Below are positions 1 through 7,586 of a stretch of DNA of 64,000 bases, piece after piece. Numbering within the stretch: the first letter of the stretch is position 1; each line of letters starts with the position of its first letter. The position numbers and the translations under genes are program-made. The notes below the pieces were generated by a model. It did no database searches and was not told where the DNA came from. It was given only the letters and a program-made list of their open reading frames with translations. Origin of the DNA: Pokkaliibacter sp. MBI-7. Its GTDB lineage: Bacteria; Pseudomonadota; Gammaproteobacteria; Pseudomonadales; Balneatricaceae. Location: the NCBI RefSeq assembly GCF_029846635.1, contig NZ_JARVTG010000002.1, positions 778,501-842,500 on the forward strand, in the 5' to 3' direction.

Positions 1-1
1 G

Positions 2-352
2 TTCTATGAAGTACAGAAGTACATGAGCCTGACCCACCACGTTTACAGCCCCTGGGTCATGCTGATCAGCAAAAGCTTCTGGGACAAGCTGAGTGATGAT
101 GAAAAAGCCATTGTTAAGCAGGCGGCCGTTGCCTCACGCGATTACGAGCGCAAGCTGAGCCGCGAACAGGCTGCCGAATCACTGGCCTTCCTCAAGCAGC
201 ACATGCAGGTGAACGACGTTCCTCCTGCTGAGCTGGACAAGATGCGCGCCAAGGCCAAGGTAGTCGTCGACGCTCAGGCAAAAGAGCTGGGTGAAGATCT
301 GGTGAAACAGCTGTTCGCTGCCATTGAAGAAGCTAAACAGCAGACTAACTGA
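2..352 (+). CDS. TRAP transporter solute-binding protein, DctP family (C-terminal fragment)
   Basis: The reading frame is open from the window edge, so the start lies outside; about 116 residues are visible. The fragment begins FYEVQKYMSLTHHVYSPW, the conserved segment near the C-terminus of DctP-type periplasmic binding proteins where the helix and strand close over the carboxylate ligand. A long charged helical tail rich in Lys, Glu and Ala follows, ending in KQQTN. Such proteins capture C4-dicarboxylates or other organic acids in the periplasm and pass them to the DctQM membrane subunits. No DctQ or DctM follows: the next thing downstream is a strong terminator, so the permease genes, if linked, would lie upstream. 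The ligand cannot be told from this fragment. Confidence 0.88.
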   Translation, partial: FYEVQKYMSLTHHVYSPWVMLISKSFWDKLSDDEKAIVKQAAVASRDYERKLSREQAAESLAFLKQHMQVNDVPPAELDKMRAKAKVVVDAQAKELGEDLVKQLFAAIEEAKQQTN

Positions 353-370
353 TCAGGCAGCACTTAAAAA

Positions 371-410
371 AACAGCCCGCGGTTTCATCAGTCGCGGGCT
401 GTTTTGTTTT
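371..410 (+). terminator. Rho-independent terminator after the TRAP binding protein
   Basis: An 11-bp perfect stem, AACAGCCCGCG with CGCGGGCTGTT, surrounds a loop of about 11 nt and is followed by TTGTTTT. It lies 18 bp after the stop codon of the binding protein and also has an A-run on its 5' side. The remaining 250 bp up to the next gene shows no coding sign. Confidence 0.9.
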
Positions 411-658
411 ATCAGCCCCCTCCGGCGTTCACAGCGCCTTCAGGTAAACGGCCTGCTATTGAACTTCCGCCTTCAGCGGAAAAGACAGCACAACCTCTGC
501 AGGCAGCACGAAGTGCGCCTCCACCTCGCTGCGGGGAATCGCGGCAGCTGACGAATGCCGCCAGCCAGACGGCTGTGCTTCACGGGGAAAGGGAGTGTGG
601 GAGAGTCATGCCCTCTCCCGGTGGCCATTGCGACGGCCTGACGATTGCTGAGGTCAGA

Positions 659-1168
659 CTACTTTTCGCCCGCAGCCATTAACGCCAGCACCTCATTGAG
701 CGTGGCTTCCATATAGTGTCCCTGACGATAGTCAGCCTTCGTCTGCTCCGACCACTGCTCGACCACTACACGGGGTTGCTCAATAAACAGCCCCAGTGGC
801 TCAAACTGCTCGTTCAGCACCATCACCAGTGGAATGGATACTTTCTCAAGGCCGAGACGTTTCTTCAGATCATCCTCGGCACGGCCTTTGGTGATGATGG
901 ATAAGCTGACTCTGGGCTGCGCCTTGCACAGATACTGCAGAGCCGTGATGTTGACGTGGCAGTCCGGGCACCACATTTCACCTGCAATCAGCAGATGATA
1001 ACGGCCTGTCAGTGCATCAATGCGCTGCAGGGTTGCGGCAGAGATCGTGCCGGGCTGTCCCACCTTGCTGACCAGTGCATCCACAGCCGCCTGCTCGCTG
1101 GCAAGCCCACCACGTACAAAGCTGGCGAAGTCCTGACCGATATCGAAGAGTTGTTGGAAAGTTGCCAT
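659..1168 (-). CDS. Thioredoxin-fold family protein with CPDC motif
   Basis: This protein of about 169 residues has a thioredoxin fold with a WCPDC active site (GEMWCPDCHVN) near residue 65. It is followed by a cis-Pro-type segment (VSIPLVMVLNE), as expected for thiol-disulfide or bacillithiol/thioredoxin-like proteins of the Thioredoxin_9 kind. No signal peptide is seen, so it is probably cytoplasmic. I chose the ATG at 1168 because AGGA lies 8 nt upstream; an ATG at 1177 and an upstream start at 1210 are also in frame. It lies 57 bp downstream of the FKBP isomerase gene on the same strand, so the two may form a small protein-folding or redox operon. The partner is unknown. Confidence 0.8.
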   Translation of the reverse strand: MATFQQLFDIGQDFASFVRGGLASEQAAVDALVSKVGQPGTISAATLQRIDALTGRYHLLIAGEMWCPDCHVNITALQYLCKAQPRVSLSIITKGRAEDDLKKRLGLEKVSIPLVMVLNEQFEPLGLFIEQPRVVVEQWSEQTKADYRQGHYMEATLNEVLALMAAGEK

Positions 1169-1224
1169 GGGGCTCATCCTGTATTGGAGCGGATCAACGG
1201 TTTGCAGCACGCTGACAAAACCGT

Positions 1225-1566
1225 TCAGTCATCACGATTCATGACTTCCAGCAGTTCGATTTCAAAGTTCAGATTGGCGTTGGCGGGGATGATATTGCCA
1301 ATGGCGCGCTCACCGTAGCCCAGATAGGCAGGTACCCACAGCTGGCGTTTGCCGCCTTCTTTCATACCGAGCATGCCCAGTACCCAGCCCTGAATCACCT
1401 TGTTGGTACTCAGCACACACTGGAACGGCTCACCGCGCTTGTGGGAGGAATCAAACTCGGTACCGTCGTCCAGCCAGCCGCGGTAATGCGCCTTGATCAG
1501 CGCGCCACGCTTGATGGCCTTGCCCTCACCTACTACCAGATCATCAATTTTCAGTTCGTCTTGCAT
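1225..1566 (-). CDS. FKBP-type peptidyl-prolyl cis-trans isomerase
   Basis: At 113 residues this is a single FKBP domain without a signal peptide, hence a cytoplasmic prolyl isomerase. Family hallmarks are visible: HYRGWLDDGTEFDSS, the VIQGWVLGMLGMKEGGKR core with the tryptophan at the floor of the active site, and YGERAIGNIIPANANLNFEIELLE near the C-terminus. The length is normal for the small FkpB/SlyD-free group. It is probably the first gene of a two-gene unit with the thioredoxin-like protein downstream. The start at 1566 gives the normal family N-terminus (DELKIDDLVVGEG), although its ribosome-binding site is weak. Confidence 0.9.
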   Translation of the reverse strand: MQDELKIDDLVVGEGKAIKRGALIKAHYRGWLDDGTEFDSSHKRGEPFQCVLSTNKVIQGWVLGMLGMKEGGKRQLWVPAYLGYGERAIGNIIPANANLNFEIELLEVMNRDD

Positions 1567-1733
1567 AACTCGGTCTTGTCAGCCTGTGTCTGAGCGTGTT
1601 GGTACGGATCAGAAAGGCGGCATTATAGCCAAACTGACGTCAATTACCCGCTTTTGCTGACCGGAAGAAAGGGAGGCGGCTTATCAGGCAGGCGAGCGCA
1701 AGCGGCACGCCTGCGGTTGCGCCGAAGGCAGGG

Positions 1734-2507
1734 CTATATGGCCGAATCGAGCAGGAGATGGGAGGTGCTGGCCGCGGGTTCTGAGGGCCGCTCCATTGCG
1801 AACTGGACAAAGTGATGGGGAATCTGAGCACGCAGCAAATCCTGATGACAGGCAGTAATGGCCTGATTGAAGGCATTGTTGCGCTGACTGATCACCAGCG
1901 TGATACAGGAGTGCTGTAACTGCTGCTGATGGCGTCGCATCCACACCCAGGGGGTGATGCGTTCCATCGGTACTTCGGTACTGGCAGCCATCATCACCGG
2001 CTGAATGGCAGTAATGCGACCAAAGAGGTGCGGATATTTGAGCCCCAGATACAGTGCGCCGTAAGCGCTCAGGTGTATGCCCTCGATACTGCAGCCCTGC
2101 CCGCCTGGCGTTACGCCGAAGCGTTGCCGGATATGAGGCAGCAGGAGTTCGAGAACAAAGCGCTCCAGTGCCCGTTCTCCCTGATGAGAATCCATATACC
2201 AGCTGACAGGCAACGGATCAGTCACCACCACGATGGAGGGTGCCTGCTCGGTATGGCTGCTCAGCTCAGCAACCATGGCATCTGTCAGAGGATCACTGGT
2301 GCCGTCCTGCAGCCAGAAGCGTACCGGAACAGGCTCGCTGGATGTCAGTATCGCCGCGGGTACCGCCACCCGAACCCTCACGGCATCTGGCTGAGCCGCC
2401 GCCAGCGCGGGCGGCAGCCGCAGTATGAAGGTCTCAACAGCAGCGGGAAGCCCGGATGCTGCTATCACAGGCGAACGAACAGACAGGTCGTGCACAGGAA
2501 TGGTCAT
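1734..2507 (-). CDS. Esterase D-like alpha/beta hydrolase
   Basis: This 257-residue protein resembles the enterochelin esterase/S-formylglutathione hydrolase group (Esterase D superfamily). It has a strand followed by VVVTDPLPVSWYMDS, then a helix, then SIEGIHLSAYGALYLGLKYPHLFG, which occupies the place of the nucleophile elbow. The usual G-x-S-x-G-G is altered here to H-L-S-A-Y-G, although the serine is kept. The C-terminal third contains the FNQAITACHQDLLRAQIPHHFVQF segment typical of this fold. Its start codon overlaps the stop of the O-methyltransferase gene (TGATG), so the two are translationally coupled. The substrate is unknown, and the changed elbow leaves open whether it is an active esterase. 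Confidence 0.6.
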   Translation of the reverse strand: MTIPVHDLSVRSPVIAASGLPAAVETFILRLPPALAAAQPDAVRVRVAVPAAILTSSEPVPVRFWLQDGTSDPLTDAMVAELSSHTEQAPSIVVVTDPLPVSWYMDSHQGERALERFVLELLLPHIRQRFGVTPGGQGCSIEGIHLSAYGALYLGLKYPHLFGRITAIQPVMMAASTEVPMERITPWVWMRRHQQQLQHSCITLVISQRNNAFNQAITACHQDLLRAQIPHHFVQFAMERPSEPAASTSHLLLDSAI

Positions 2508-3121
2508 CAGGGCTGATATCGACTGACCTCGATACCTGTTCCTACCGGCAGCAATACACTGGTCACCCCTTCTTTGGCCCGAATCGCCCGACCATAGCTC
2601 TGCACGAACTCATTGCCGGGGCGAATCATGTTGTCTGCCACGACGATGGCGCCGGGGTTCAGTTTAGGGAAGAAGGCTTCAAGACAGGGGACATACAGCT
2701 CCTTCCACAAATCCACCAGGATGAAGTCGACCTTTACATCCAGCGTGGCAATCATCGCTACCGCATCGCCGACACGGAAATCGATATAGTCTGCCAGCCC
2801 CGCCTGTTCAGCCATGGCTCTGGCATGGGCGGATTTGTAGTCGTGCTTTTCCATGGTGATGAGTTTGCCACCAGTAGCCCGTGCTGCCTCTGCCAGCCAG
2901 ATGCCGGAATAGCCGAACGACGTGCCCAGCTCAAGAATCGTCGGTGCTTCCAGACTGCGTGCCAGAATATTGAGCAGCTGACCGGTCTGCGGCCCGACCG
3001 CACGCATCCGCATATCCTGACCCCCATCGCGGCCACCGGGTGCTTCCACCCTGCCCTGACGACGCTCTTCGTCCATACGCTGATGATACTGATCCAGTAC
3101 GTTCTGTATTCTGCTGTCCAT
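2507..3121 (-). CDS. SAM-dependent O-methyltransferase (class I, CCoAOMT-like)
   Basis: This is a 204-residue Rossmann methyltransferase of the O-methyltransferase 3/caffeoyl-CoA type. The SAM-binding motif I ILELGTSFGYSGIWLA is clear, followed by the acidic residue of motif II (ITMEKHD), the DFILVDLWKELY segment, and GAIVVADNMIRPG, which matches the family's metal- and substrate-binding D-N pair. The substrate is probably a catechol-like or small hydroxylated compound, but this is inferred from the family. The stop codon overlaps the start of the esterase-like gene. Upstream lies a 19-bp perfect tandem duplication in what would be the 5' untranslated region. Confidence 0.85.
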   Translation of the reverse strand: MDSRIQNVLDQYHQRMDEERRQGRVEAPGGRDGGQDMRMRAVGPQTGQLLNILARSLEAPTILELGTSFGYSGIWLAEAARATGGKLITMEKHDYKSAHARAMAEQAGLADYIDFRVGDAVAMIATLDVKVDFILVDLWKELYVPCLEAFFPKLNPGAIVVADNMIRPGNEFVQSYGRAIRAKEGVTSVLLPVGTGIEVSRYQP

Positions 3122-3142
3122 ATCAAGCCTCTGTCATGAACA

Positions 3143-3180
3143 ATGCCATGTAACCTGCGGTATGCCATGTAACCTGCGGT
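3143..3180. repeat. Perfect 19-bp tandem duplication
   Basis: ATGCCATGTAACCTGCGGT occurs twice in direct succession at 3143-3161 and 3162-3180. It lies between the O-methyltransferase start and the end of the VOC gene, in its probable 5' leader. It may be a recent slippage duplication or a doubled regulatory site. Confidence 0.9.
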
Positions 3181-3233
3181 GATTCCCTACGCTCTGTAAG
3201 GTGACGAATAAGGCTTCAGCCTGCACAACCTCT

Positions 3234-3740
3234 TTACTGATAAGCACCAGCGGAATAGGTCAGCTCGTAGCTATGGCTGTAAATCTCCAGAATGTTGCCG
3301 AAGGGGTCTTCCATATAAACCATGCGATAGGGCTTCTCGCCGGGGAAGTATTCGCGGACGGGCATCCGCTGCCTGCCACCGGCAGCCACCACTTTTGCCG
3401 CCAGCCCTTCTACATCCGGGTCTTGCACGCAGAAGTGGAAAACCCCGGTTTTCCAGTATTCAAAGTTGTTTTCCGGTTTCTCGGCGTTGCGGAATTCAAA
3501 TATTTCCACGCCGATACGATCCCCGGTGGACAGGTGAGCAATACGGAAGGAGCCCCAGCCGGCACCAAAGACGTCGGTACACATCACGCCAATGGCGCTG
3601 TCATCTTCACTGATGGTGGTGGGCGGCATGATCAGATACCAGCCCATGACCTCGGTATAGAACTTTACCGCGGCGTCGAGGTCAGTAACGGACAGTCCGA
3701 TATGGGAAAAACTGCGGGGATAGGTCGAAGTGCTCATCAT
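3234..3740 (-). CDS. VOC family (glyoxalase/dioxygenase-fold) protein
   Basis: This 168-residue protein has the paired beta-alpha-beta-beta-beta modules of the vicinal oxygen chelate fold. The first module starts SHIGLSVTDLDAAVKFYTEVMGW, with a metal-ligand His. The second has GVFHFCVQDPDVEGLAAKVVAAGG and ends in MVYMEDPFGNILEIYSHSYE, where the DPFGNILE box carries the metal-ligand Glu. It is related to lactoylglutathione lyases and extradiol-type enzymes, but the exact reaction cannot be read. It is transcribed divergently from the LysR gene at 3831 with 90 bp between them, which makes it the likely target of that regulator. Confidence 0.85.
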   Translation of the reverse strand: MMSTSTYPRSFSHIGLSVTDLDAAVKFYTEVMGWYLIMPPTTISEDDSAIGVMCTDVFGAGWGSFRIAHLSTGDRIGVEIFEFRNAEKPENNFEYWKTGVFHFCVQDPDVEGLAAKVVAAGGRQRMPVREYFPGEKPYRMVYMEDPFGNILEIYSHSYELTYSAGAYQ

Positions 3741-3806
3741 GGCTGGTTCTCATTACAGATATGACAAGCCTAAAGAGGCATTACTATAATGAAAACCACC
3801 CAATCC

Positions 3807-3821
3807 TTATCGATTTGATAA
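3807..3821. promoter_or_regulatory. Putative LysR-type operator between VOC and LysR genes
   Basis: TTATC-N5-GATAA is a perfect inverted repeat that also satisfies the T-N11-A rule of LysR-type regulator sites. It lies 9 bp before the LysR start, inside the divergent intergenic region, where autoregulation and control of the VOC gene would be expected. Confidence 0.45.
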
Positions 3822-3830
3822 TAGATTATT

Positions 3831-4706
3831 ATGATCAATCCCCAATGGCTGAAGTCCTTTGCGACACTGGCGAAGCTGCGCAACTTCACCCGTACGGCTG
3901 AACGTCTGGATCTGACTCAGGCAGCGGTGAGCCAGCATATTCGCCAGCTGGAGACTATTTACGGGCCACTGCTGATACGGCGGACACGGCAGATCGAACT
4001 GACACCGGCGGGCATCGCCCTGCTCGAATACTGCGAAGAGGTGGATCGTGCCGACAAGCGCCTGAAGCTGCGGCTGACCGAGGCAGATATTCACTGCGGG
4101 GAACTGTCGCTGATCAGCCCCGGCAGCATCGGCCTGTCACTCTACCCGCTGCTGCTAGCGCTGCAGCAGGAAAATCCGCGTCTGGCTATTCGCCACCGCT
4201 TTGCACCTGACAGTGAGGTGCTGAATGCGGTGCTGGAGAATCGCTATGAACTGGGCCTGCTGACACTCAAGCCCGATGACCCGCGCCTGACGGCCAGTGT
4301 GTTTGCTGAAGAAGCTCTGGAGCTGGTGACACCTGCCGGGGCGCAGGTCCACAGCTGGGAAGATCTTGCCAGCATCGGCTTTATCGATCACCCGGACGGT
4401 CAGGCCATGGCTACCCGGCTGCTGAGCCGCTGCTTTCCCGGTAGCCCCGGTGTGCGCGCCATTCCCAGCCACGGTTTTATCAATCAGATCAGTCTTATTC
4501 TGGAGCCGGTCGCTCGTGGGCTGGGGTTCACGGTGTTACCCCAGTATGCCCGGCAGGCGTTTGCCCGCCAGGAGGAGATTCAGGTGATCGACTGTCAGCC
4601 ACAGGTGGTGGACACCCTGTGGCTGATTCATCGTGCCGAATGGCCACTGTCGAACCGGGCCCGGTATGTGATCGACAGTTTGCAGCATACCCTGTATGCC
4701 CGATAA
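3831..4706 (+). CDS. LysR-family transcriptional regulator
   Basis: The protein has 291 residues. An N-terminal winged helix-turn-helix (FATLAKLRNFTRTAERLDLTQAAVSQHIRQLE) is followed by the periplasmic-binding-protein-like effector domain (ELSLISPGSIGLSLYPLLL onward). It is divergent from the VOC-family gene with a T-N11-A palindrome between them, so that gene is the likely target. It converges with the MFS transporter gene, with only 9 bp separating the two. The effector is unknown. Confidence 0.9.
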   Translation: MINPQWLKSFATLAKLRNFTRTAERLDLTQAAVSQHIRQLETIYGPLLIRRTRQIELTPAGIALLEYCEEVDRADKRLKLRLTEADIHCGELSLISPGSIGLSLYPLLLALQQENPRLAIRHRFAPDSEVLNAVLENRYELGLLTLKPDDPRLTASVFAEEALELVTPAGAQVHSWEDLASIGFIDHPDGQAMATRLLSRCFPGSPGVRAIPSHGFINQISLILEPVARGLGFTVLPQYARQAFARQEEIQVIDCQPQVVDTLWLIHRAEWPLSNRARYVIDSLQHTLYAR

Positions 4707-4715
4707 CGCCGTTAA

Positions 4716-6068
4716 TCAGTTAGCGGCTTCAGCTGCGGTGCTGGCCTCGTCGGCCTGACGTACCGCAGGTGCTCTGGCACCCATACCGATCAGCGATACC
4801 GCCAGTGTGGCTATTGCACCGGGAATCGCCAGTGACAGGAAGTTCACCTGATGCGGCAACTCCATCGCCAGCAGGGCGCCGCCGATAATCGGCCCGAGTA
4901 TGGCGCCGTTACGACCGATACCCGATGCCCAACCCAACCCGGTAGAGCGCACATGAGCGGGATAATATTGCGCCACATAAGCATACAGAATGATCTGCGA
5001 ACCAATGGTGGTCGCCCCGGCAATCGCCACTAGGGTGTACAGCACCCACATGGGATTTTTATAGCCGAGCAGGACCAGTGCGATGGAGCCAAACAGGAAG
5101 AACGTCACCAGCACTGATTTCAGGGAAAAACGATCAGACAGCCAGCCGCCCCCGATAGCACCGACGATGGCCCCCACGTTCAGAATCATCAGGAACATCA
5201 GGCTGGAACTCAAAGGATAGCCCGCCAGCGACATCAGCTTGGGCAGCCAGGAGCCGAGGGCATAGACCATCAGCAGACAGCAGAAGAACGCCAGCCAGAA
5301 CATCGCGGTGCTCATCGCCCTGCCCTGACTGAACAGCTCGGCCATCGCCGCTTTGCGTGATGGCGATGCCGTCACACTGAAACTGTCCTGATCCTGAATT
5401 GTCAGCTGCGGCGCCACCTGTCGCATCACCGTGCGCACCGTGTCGGTTTTGCCCTGTGCCAGCAGGAAGCCCACTGAATCAGGCAGCGAACGGATAATCA
5501 GCGGCACTGCCAGCATCGGCACAATGGCGAGGAAGAACATCACCTGCCAGCCATAGGTGGGCACAATCCAGATCCCCAGCCCGGCCGACAGCATGCCGCC
5601 AACGGCATAACCGCTGAACATCAGCGCCACCAGCGTGCTGCGGCTGCGTTTTGGCGAGTATTCGCTCATCAGCGAGACCACATTCGGCATCACCCCGCCG
5701 ATGCCCAGCCCGGCGATAAAACGCAGTACACCGAACTGCATGGGGGTGGTCGCAAAACCGTTGATAGCGGTGGTGACGCTGAACAGCGTCAGACAGACAA
5801 GAATGACTTTTTTGCGGCCGATCCGGTCCGACAGCATGCCGAACCCCATGGCACCGAACATCATGCCAAACAGCGCACTGCTGCCCAGCAAGCCGGCGAT
5901 CTGCGGACTTAACTGCCATTGTTTCATCAGAATGGGTAACACCACGCCGTAGATCACCAGATCATAGCCATCAAAGATGATGATCAGCGTGCACCAGAAC
6001 AACACTTTCCAATGGAAGGGGGTAAAGCTGGCATTGTCGATAATGCCGTTCACTTCATGATTCTTCAT
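4716..6068 (-). CDS. MFS transporter, aromatic acid/H+ symporter (AAHS) family
   Basis: This 450-residue, 12-helix major facilitator carries the AAHS signature in helix 1 (FDGYDLVIYGVVLPIL). The cytoplasmic loop 2-3 motif GMLSDRIGRKKV is present, and the family's acidic helix-4/5 segment and the C-terminal GWASGIGRNGAILGP motif follow. Relatives include BenK and PcaK, which import benzoate, 4-hydroxybenzoate and similar acids by proton symport. The ATG at 6068 was preferred to the far upstream starts because it has ACAGGG 9 nt upstream and gives the normal family N-terminus. It is divergent from the LysR gene at 6586, whose intergenic region holds an ATAC-N7-GTAT box. Confidence 0.9.
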   Translation of the reverse strand: MKNHEVNGIIDNASFTPFHWKVLFWCTLIIIFDGYDLVIYGVVLPILMKQWQLSPQIAGLLGSSALFGMMFGAMGFGMLSDRIGRKKVILVCLTLFSVTTAINGFATTPMQFGVLRFIAGLGIGGVMPNVVSLMSEYSPKRSRSTLVALMFSGYAVGGMLSAGLGIWIVPTYGWQVMFFLAIVPMLAVPLIIRSLPDSVGFLLAQGKTDTVRTVMRQVAPQLTIQDQDSFSVTASPSRKAAMAELFSQGRAMSTAMFWLAFFCCLLMVYALGSWLPKLMSLAGYPLSSSLMFLMILNVGAIVGAIGGGWLSDRFSLKSVLVTFFLFGSIALVLLGYKNPMWVLYTLVAIAGATTIGSQIILYAYVAQYYPAHVRSTGLGWASGIGRNGAILGPIIGGALLAMELPHQVNFLSLAIPGAIATLAVSLIGMGARAPAVRQADEASTAAEAAN

Positions 6069-6585
6069 TGCGTTCAACCCTGTCGTTATTTTTGTATTCG
6101 TTTGCATGAGAAACGGGGTGCAGCATGTCAAACCGCGGCTCTTTTCAGACAAAAGTGTGCCCCTGCAGCTATCACGGCATAGCGCGGCATGGTTTTGTCC
6201 GGAAGAGAAGCGAGCCCGGCACACGATGCTGCCTGGCAAAAAGGAAGGTCAGTTTGGATTGGTCAGTCAGTGGTCTCCTGCTCCGGTAAGAAGGTGTTCA
6301 CGATCTTGTGACGATCGCTCAGGGATCAACGATGCAGGTTCTGATAACGTCCCCTACCCTGCACGGTTCGTACAACTTTTGTGCACGTTTGATCACGCTA
6401 CCGGAGCATCCGGATCGCAACAAATATCAAATAAGTAAGCAGACATACTCTGCAGGTATGTTTTCCTGCGCCGCTGAATGCCACTTCTGTTATTTACACT
6501 TAGAGAGAACAAATGCTTGCCTGCAGGCGGGCAATTGAGCCAGTCTTCACGCTCCTACACCTTGATCTGCTTTACTGGAGTGCAA
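6069..6585. other. 517-bp divergent regulatory region
   Basis: No convincing gene lies between the AAHS transporter and the LysR gene. The region holds one clear LysR-type box (given separately) and shorter dyads, including CCGGAgcaTCCGG near 6402. Its length suggests that more than one promoter or operator lies here. Confidence 0.6.
6445..6459. promoter_or_regulatory. ATAC-N7-GTAT LysR-type regulator box
   Basis: ATACTCTGCAGGTAT reads ATAC-N7-GTAT, the consensus known for aromatic-catabolism LysR regulators such as BenM, CatM and CbnR. It extends to ACATAC-N7-GTATGT. It is 126 bp upstream of the LysR start, on the side facing the divergent AAHS transporter. Confidence 0.6.
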
Positions 6586-7557
6586 ATGATCCGGCTGGAA
6601 GACCTGACGCTCTTTGTGCGTTCCGCCGTGCTGGGCAGCTTTTCCAATGCGGCCCGCGAGGCCAACCTGCTGCCGGCGCAGGTCAGTGCGGCCATCAAGC
6701 GGCTGGAGCGTGACCTCAATGTGCGCCTGTTTGCCCGCTCCACCCGCAGCCTGCGTCTGACAGCGGAAGGTGAACAATACCTGCCCTACGCCCGCGATGT
6801 GCTCCGTACCCTCCAGCTCGGCCATGAACAACTGCAACAGGGCGAACAGGAGCTGCAGGGCACCATCCAGATTGCGGCCCCGTCTGATCTTGGCCGTAAT
6901 GTCATACTGCCCTGGCTCACTGCCTTTCGTCGTGAACACCCCAGAGTCAACCTGCGTCTGCAGCTGTCTGATCAGGTCACCGATGTTTTTCGTGATCCGG
7001 TCGACGTCGCCCTGCGTTATGGCGGCAGCGACGACGCCAGCTATATCGCCATGCCGCTGGCGGCAGATAATCGCGCCGTACTGGTGGCGTCGCCCGGCTA
7101 TATTGCCAGCCATCCGCCGTTGCTGAGCCCGGCGGATATTCCTCAGCACAATGGCTTGCTGTACATGATTCACGGACGGTTGTTTGATCAGTGGCTGTTC
7201 AGCCGGGGCAACGAAAGTCAGCAGGTGACGGCACGCGGCGGACTCATTTGCGACGACGCGGATGTGGTCCGCCGCTGGGCCGTAGAGGGAGAAGGCATTG
7301 CCTATAAATCGTGGATGGATGTGGCCTCTGACGTGCGTCAGGGCCGCTTGCAGCTGCTGTTGCCGGAATGGAGTGGGCGCAGTGTGCCCTTCAATCTGGT
7401 GTGCCCGCACCGCAAGCAGCTTTCACCTGTGGTGCGGGCCTTGTATGCGTACCTGAAGACACGCAGTGAAATCGTGATGGAAGGTTTGCCGGGCCTGTCT
7501 GCTGATCAGGAGGCAGTAGCGCCGACCAGCACCATCCGGCCAGAGCCGTCAGAATAA
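6586..7557 (+). CDS. LysR-family transcriptional regulator (divergent from the AAHS transporter)
   Basis: The protein has 323 residues starting MIRLEDLTLFVRSAVLGSF. The N-terminal helix-turn-helix (SNAAREANLLPAQVSAAIKRLE) and effector-binding domain (GTIQIAAPSDLGRNVILPWL) are like those of the DsdC/CrgA group. I took the ATG at 6586 because GGAG precedes it by 6 nt and the domain starts there; the open frame extends further upstream without support. A C-terminal tail of about 25 residues after the effector domain is poorly structured. By position it should control the aromatic acid transporter. Confidence 0.9.
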   Translation: MIRLEDLTLFVRSAVLGSFSNAAREANLLPAQVSAAIKRLERDLNVRLFARSTRSLRLTAEGEQYLPYARDVLRTLQLGHEQLQQGEQELQGTIQIAAPSDLGRNVILPWLTAFRREHPRVNLRLQLSDQVTDVFRDPVDVALRYGGSDDASYIAMPLAADNRAVLVASPGYIASHPPLLSPADIPQHNGLLYMIHGRLFDQWLFSRGNESQQVTARGGLICDDADVVRRWAVEGEGIAYKSWMDVASDVRQGRLQLLLPEWSGRSVPFNLVCPHRKQLSPVVRALYAYLKTRSEIVMEGLPGLSADQEAVAPTSTIRPEPSE

Positions 7558-7586
7558 TCGCCCCGACGGCCCTGCATTCTTGCGCC

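Noticed and set aside
6069..6239. N-terminal extension of the AAHS transporter to 6239
   Set aside because: The extension is Cys/Arg-rich and unlike the family; ATG 6068 has a good ribosome-binding site and the normal start.
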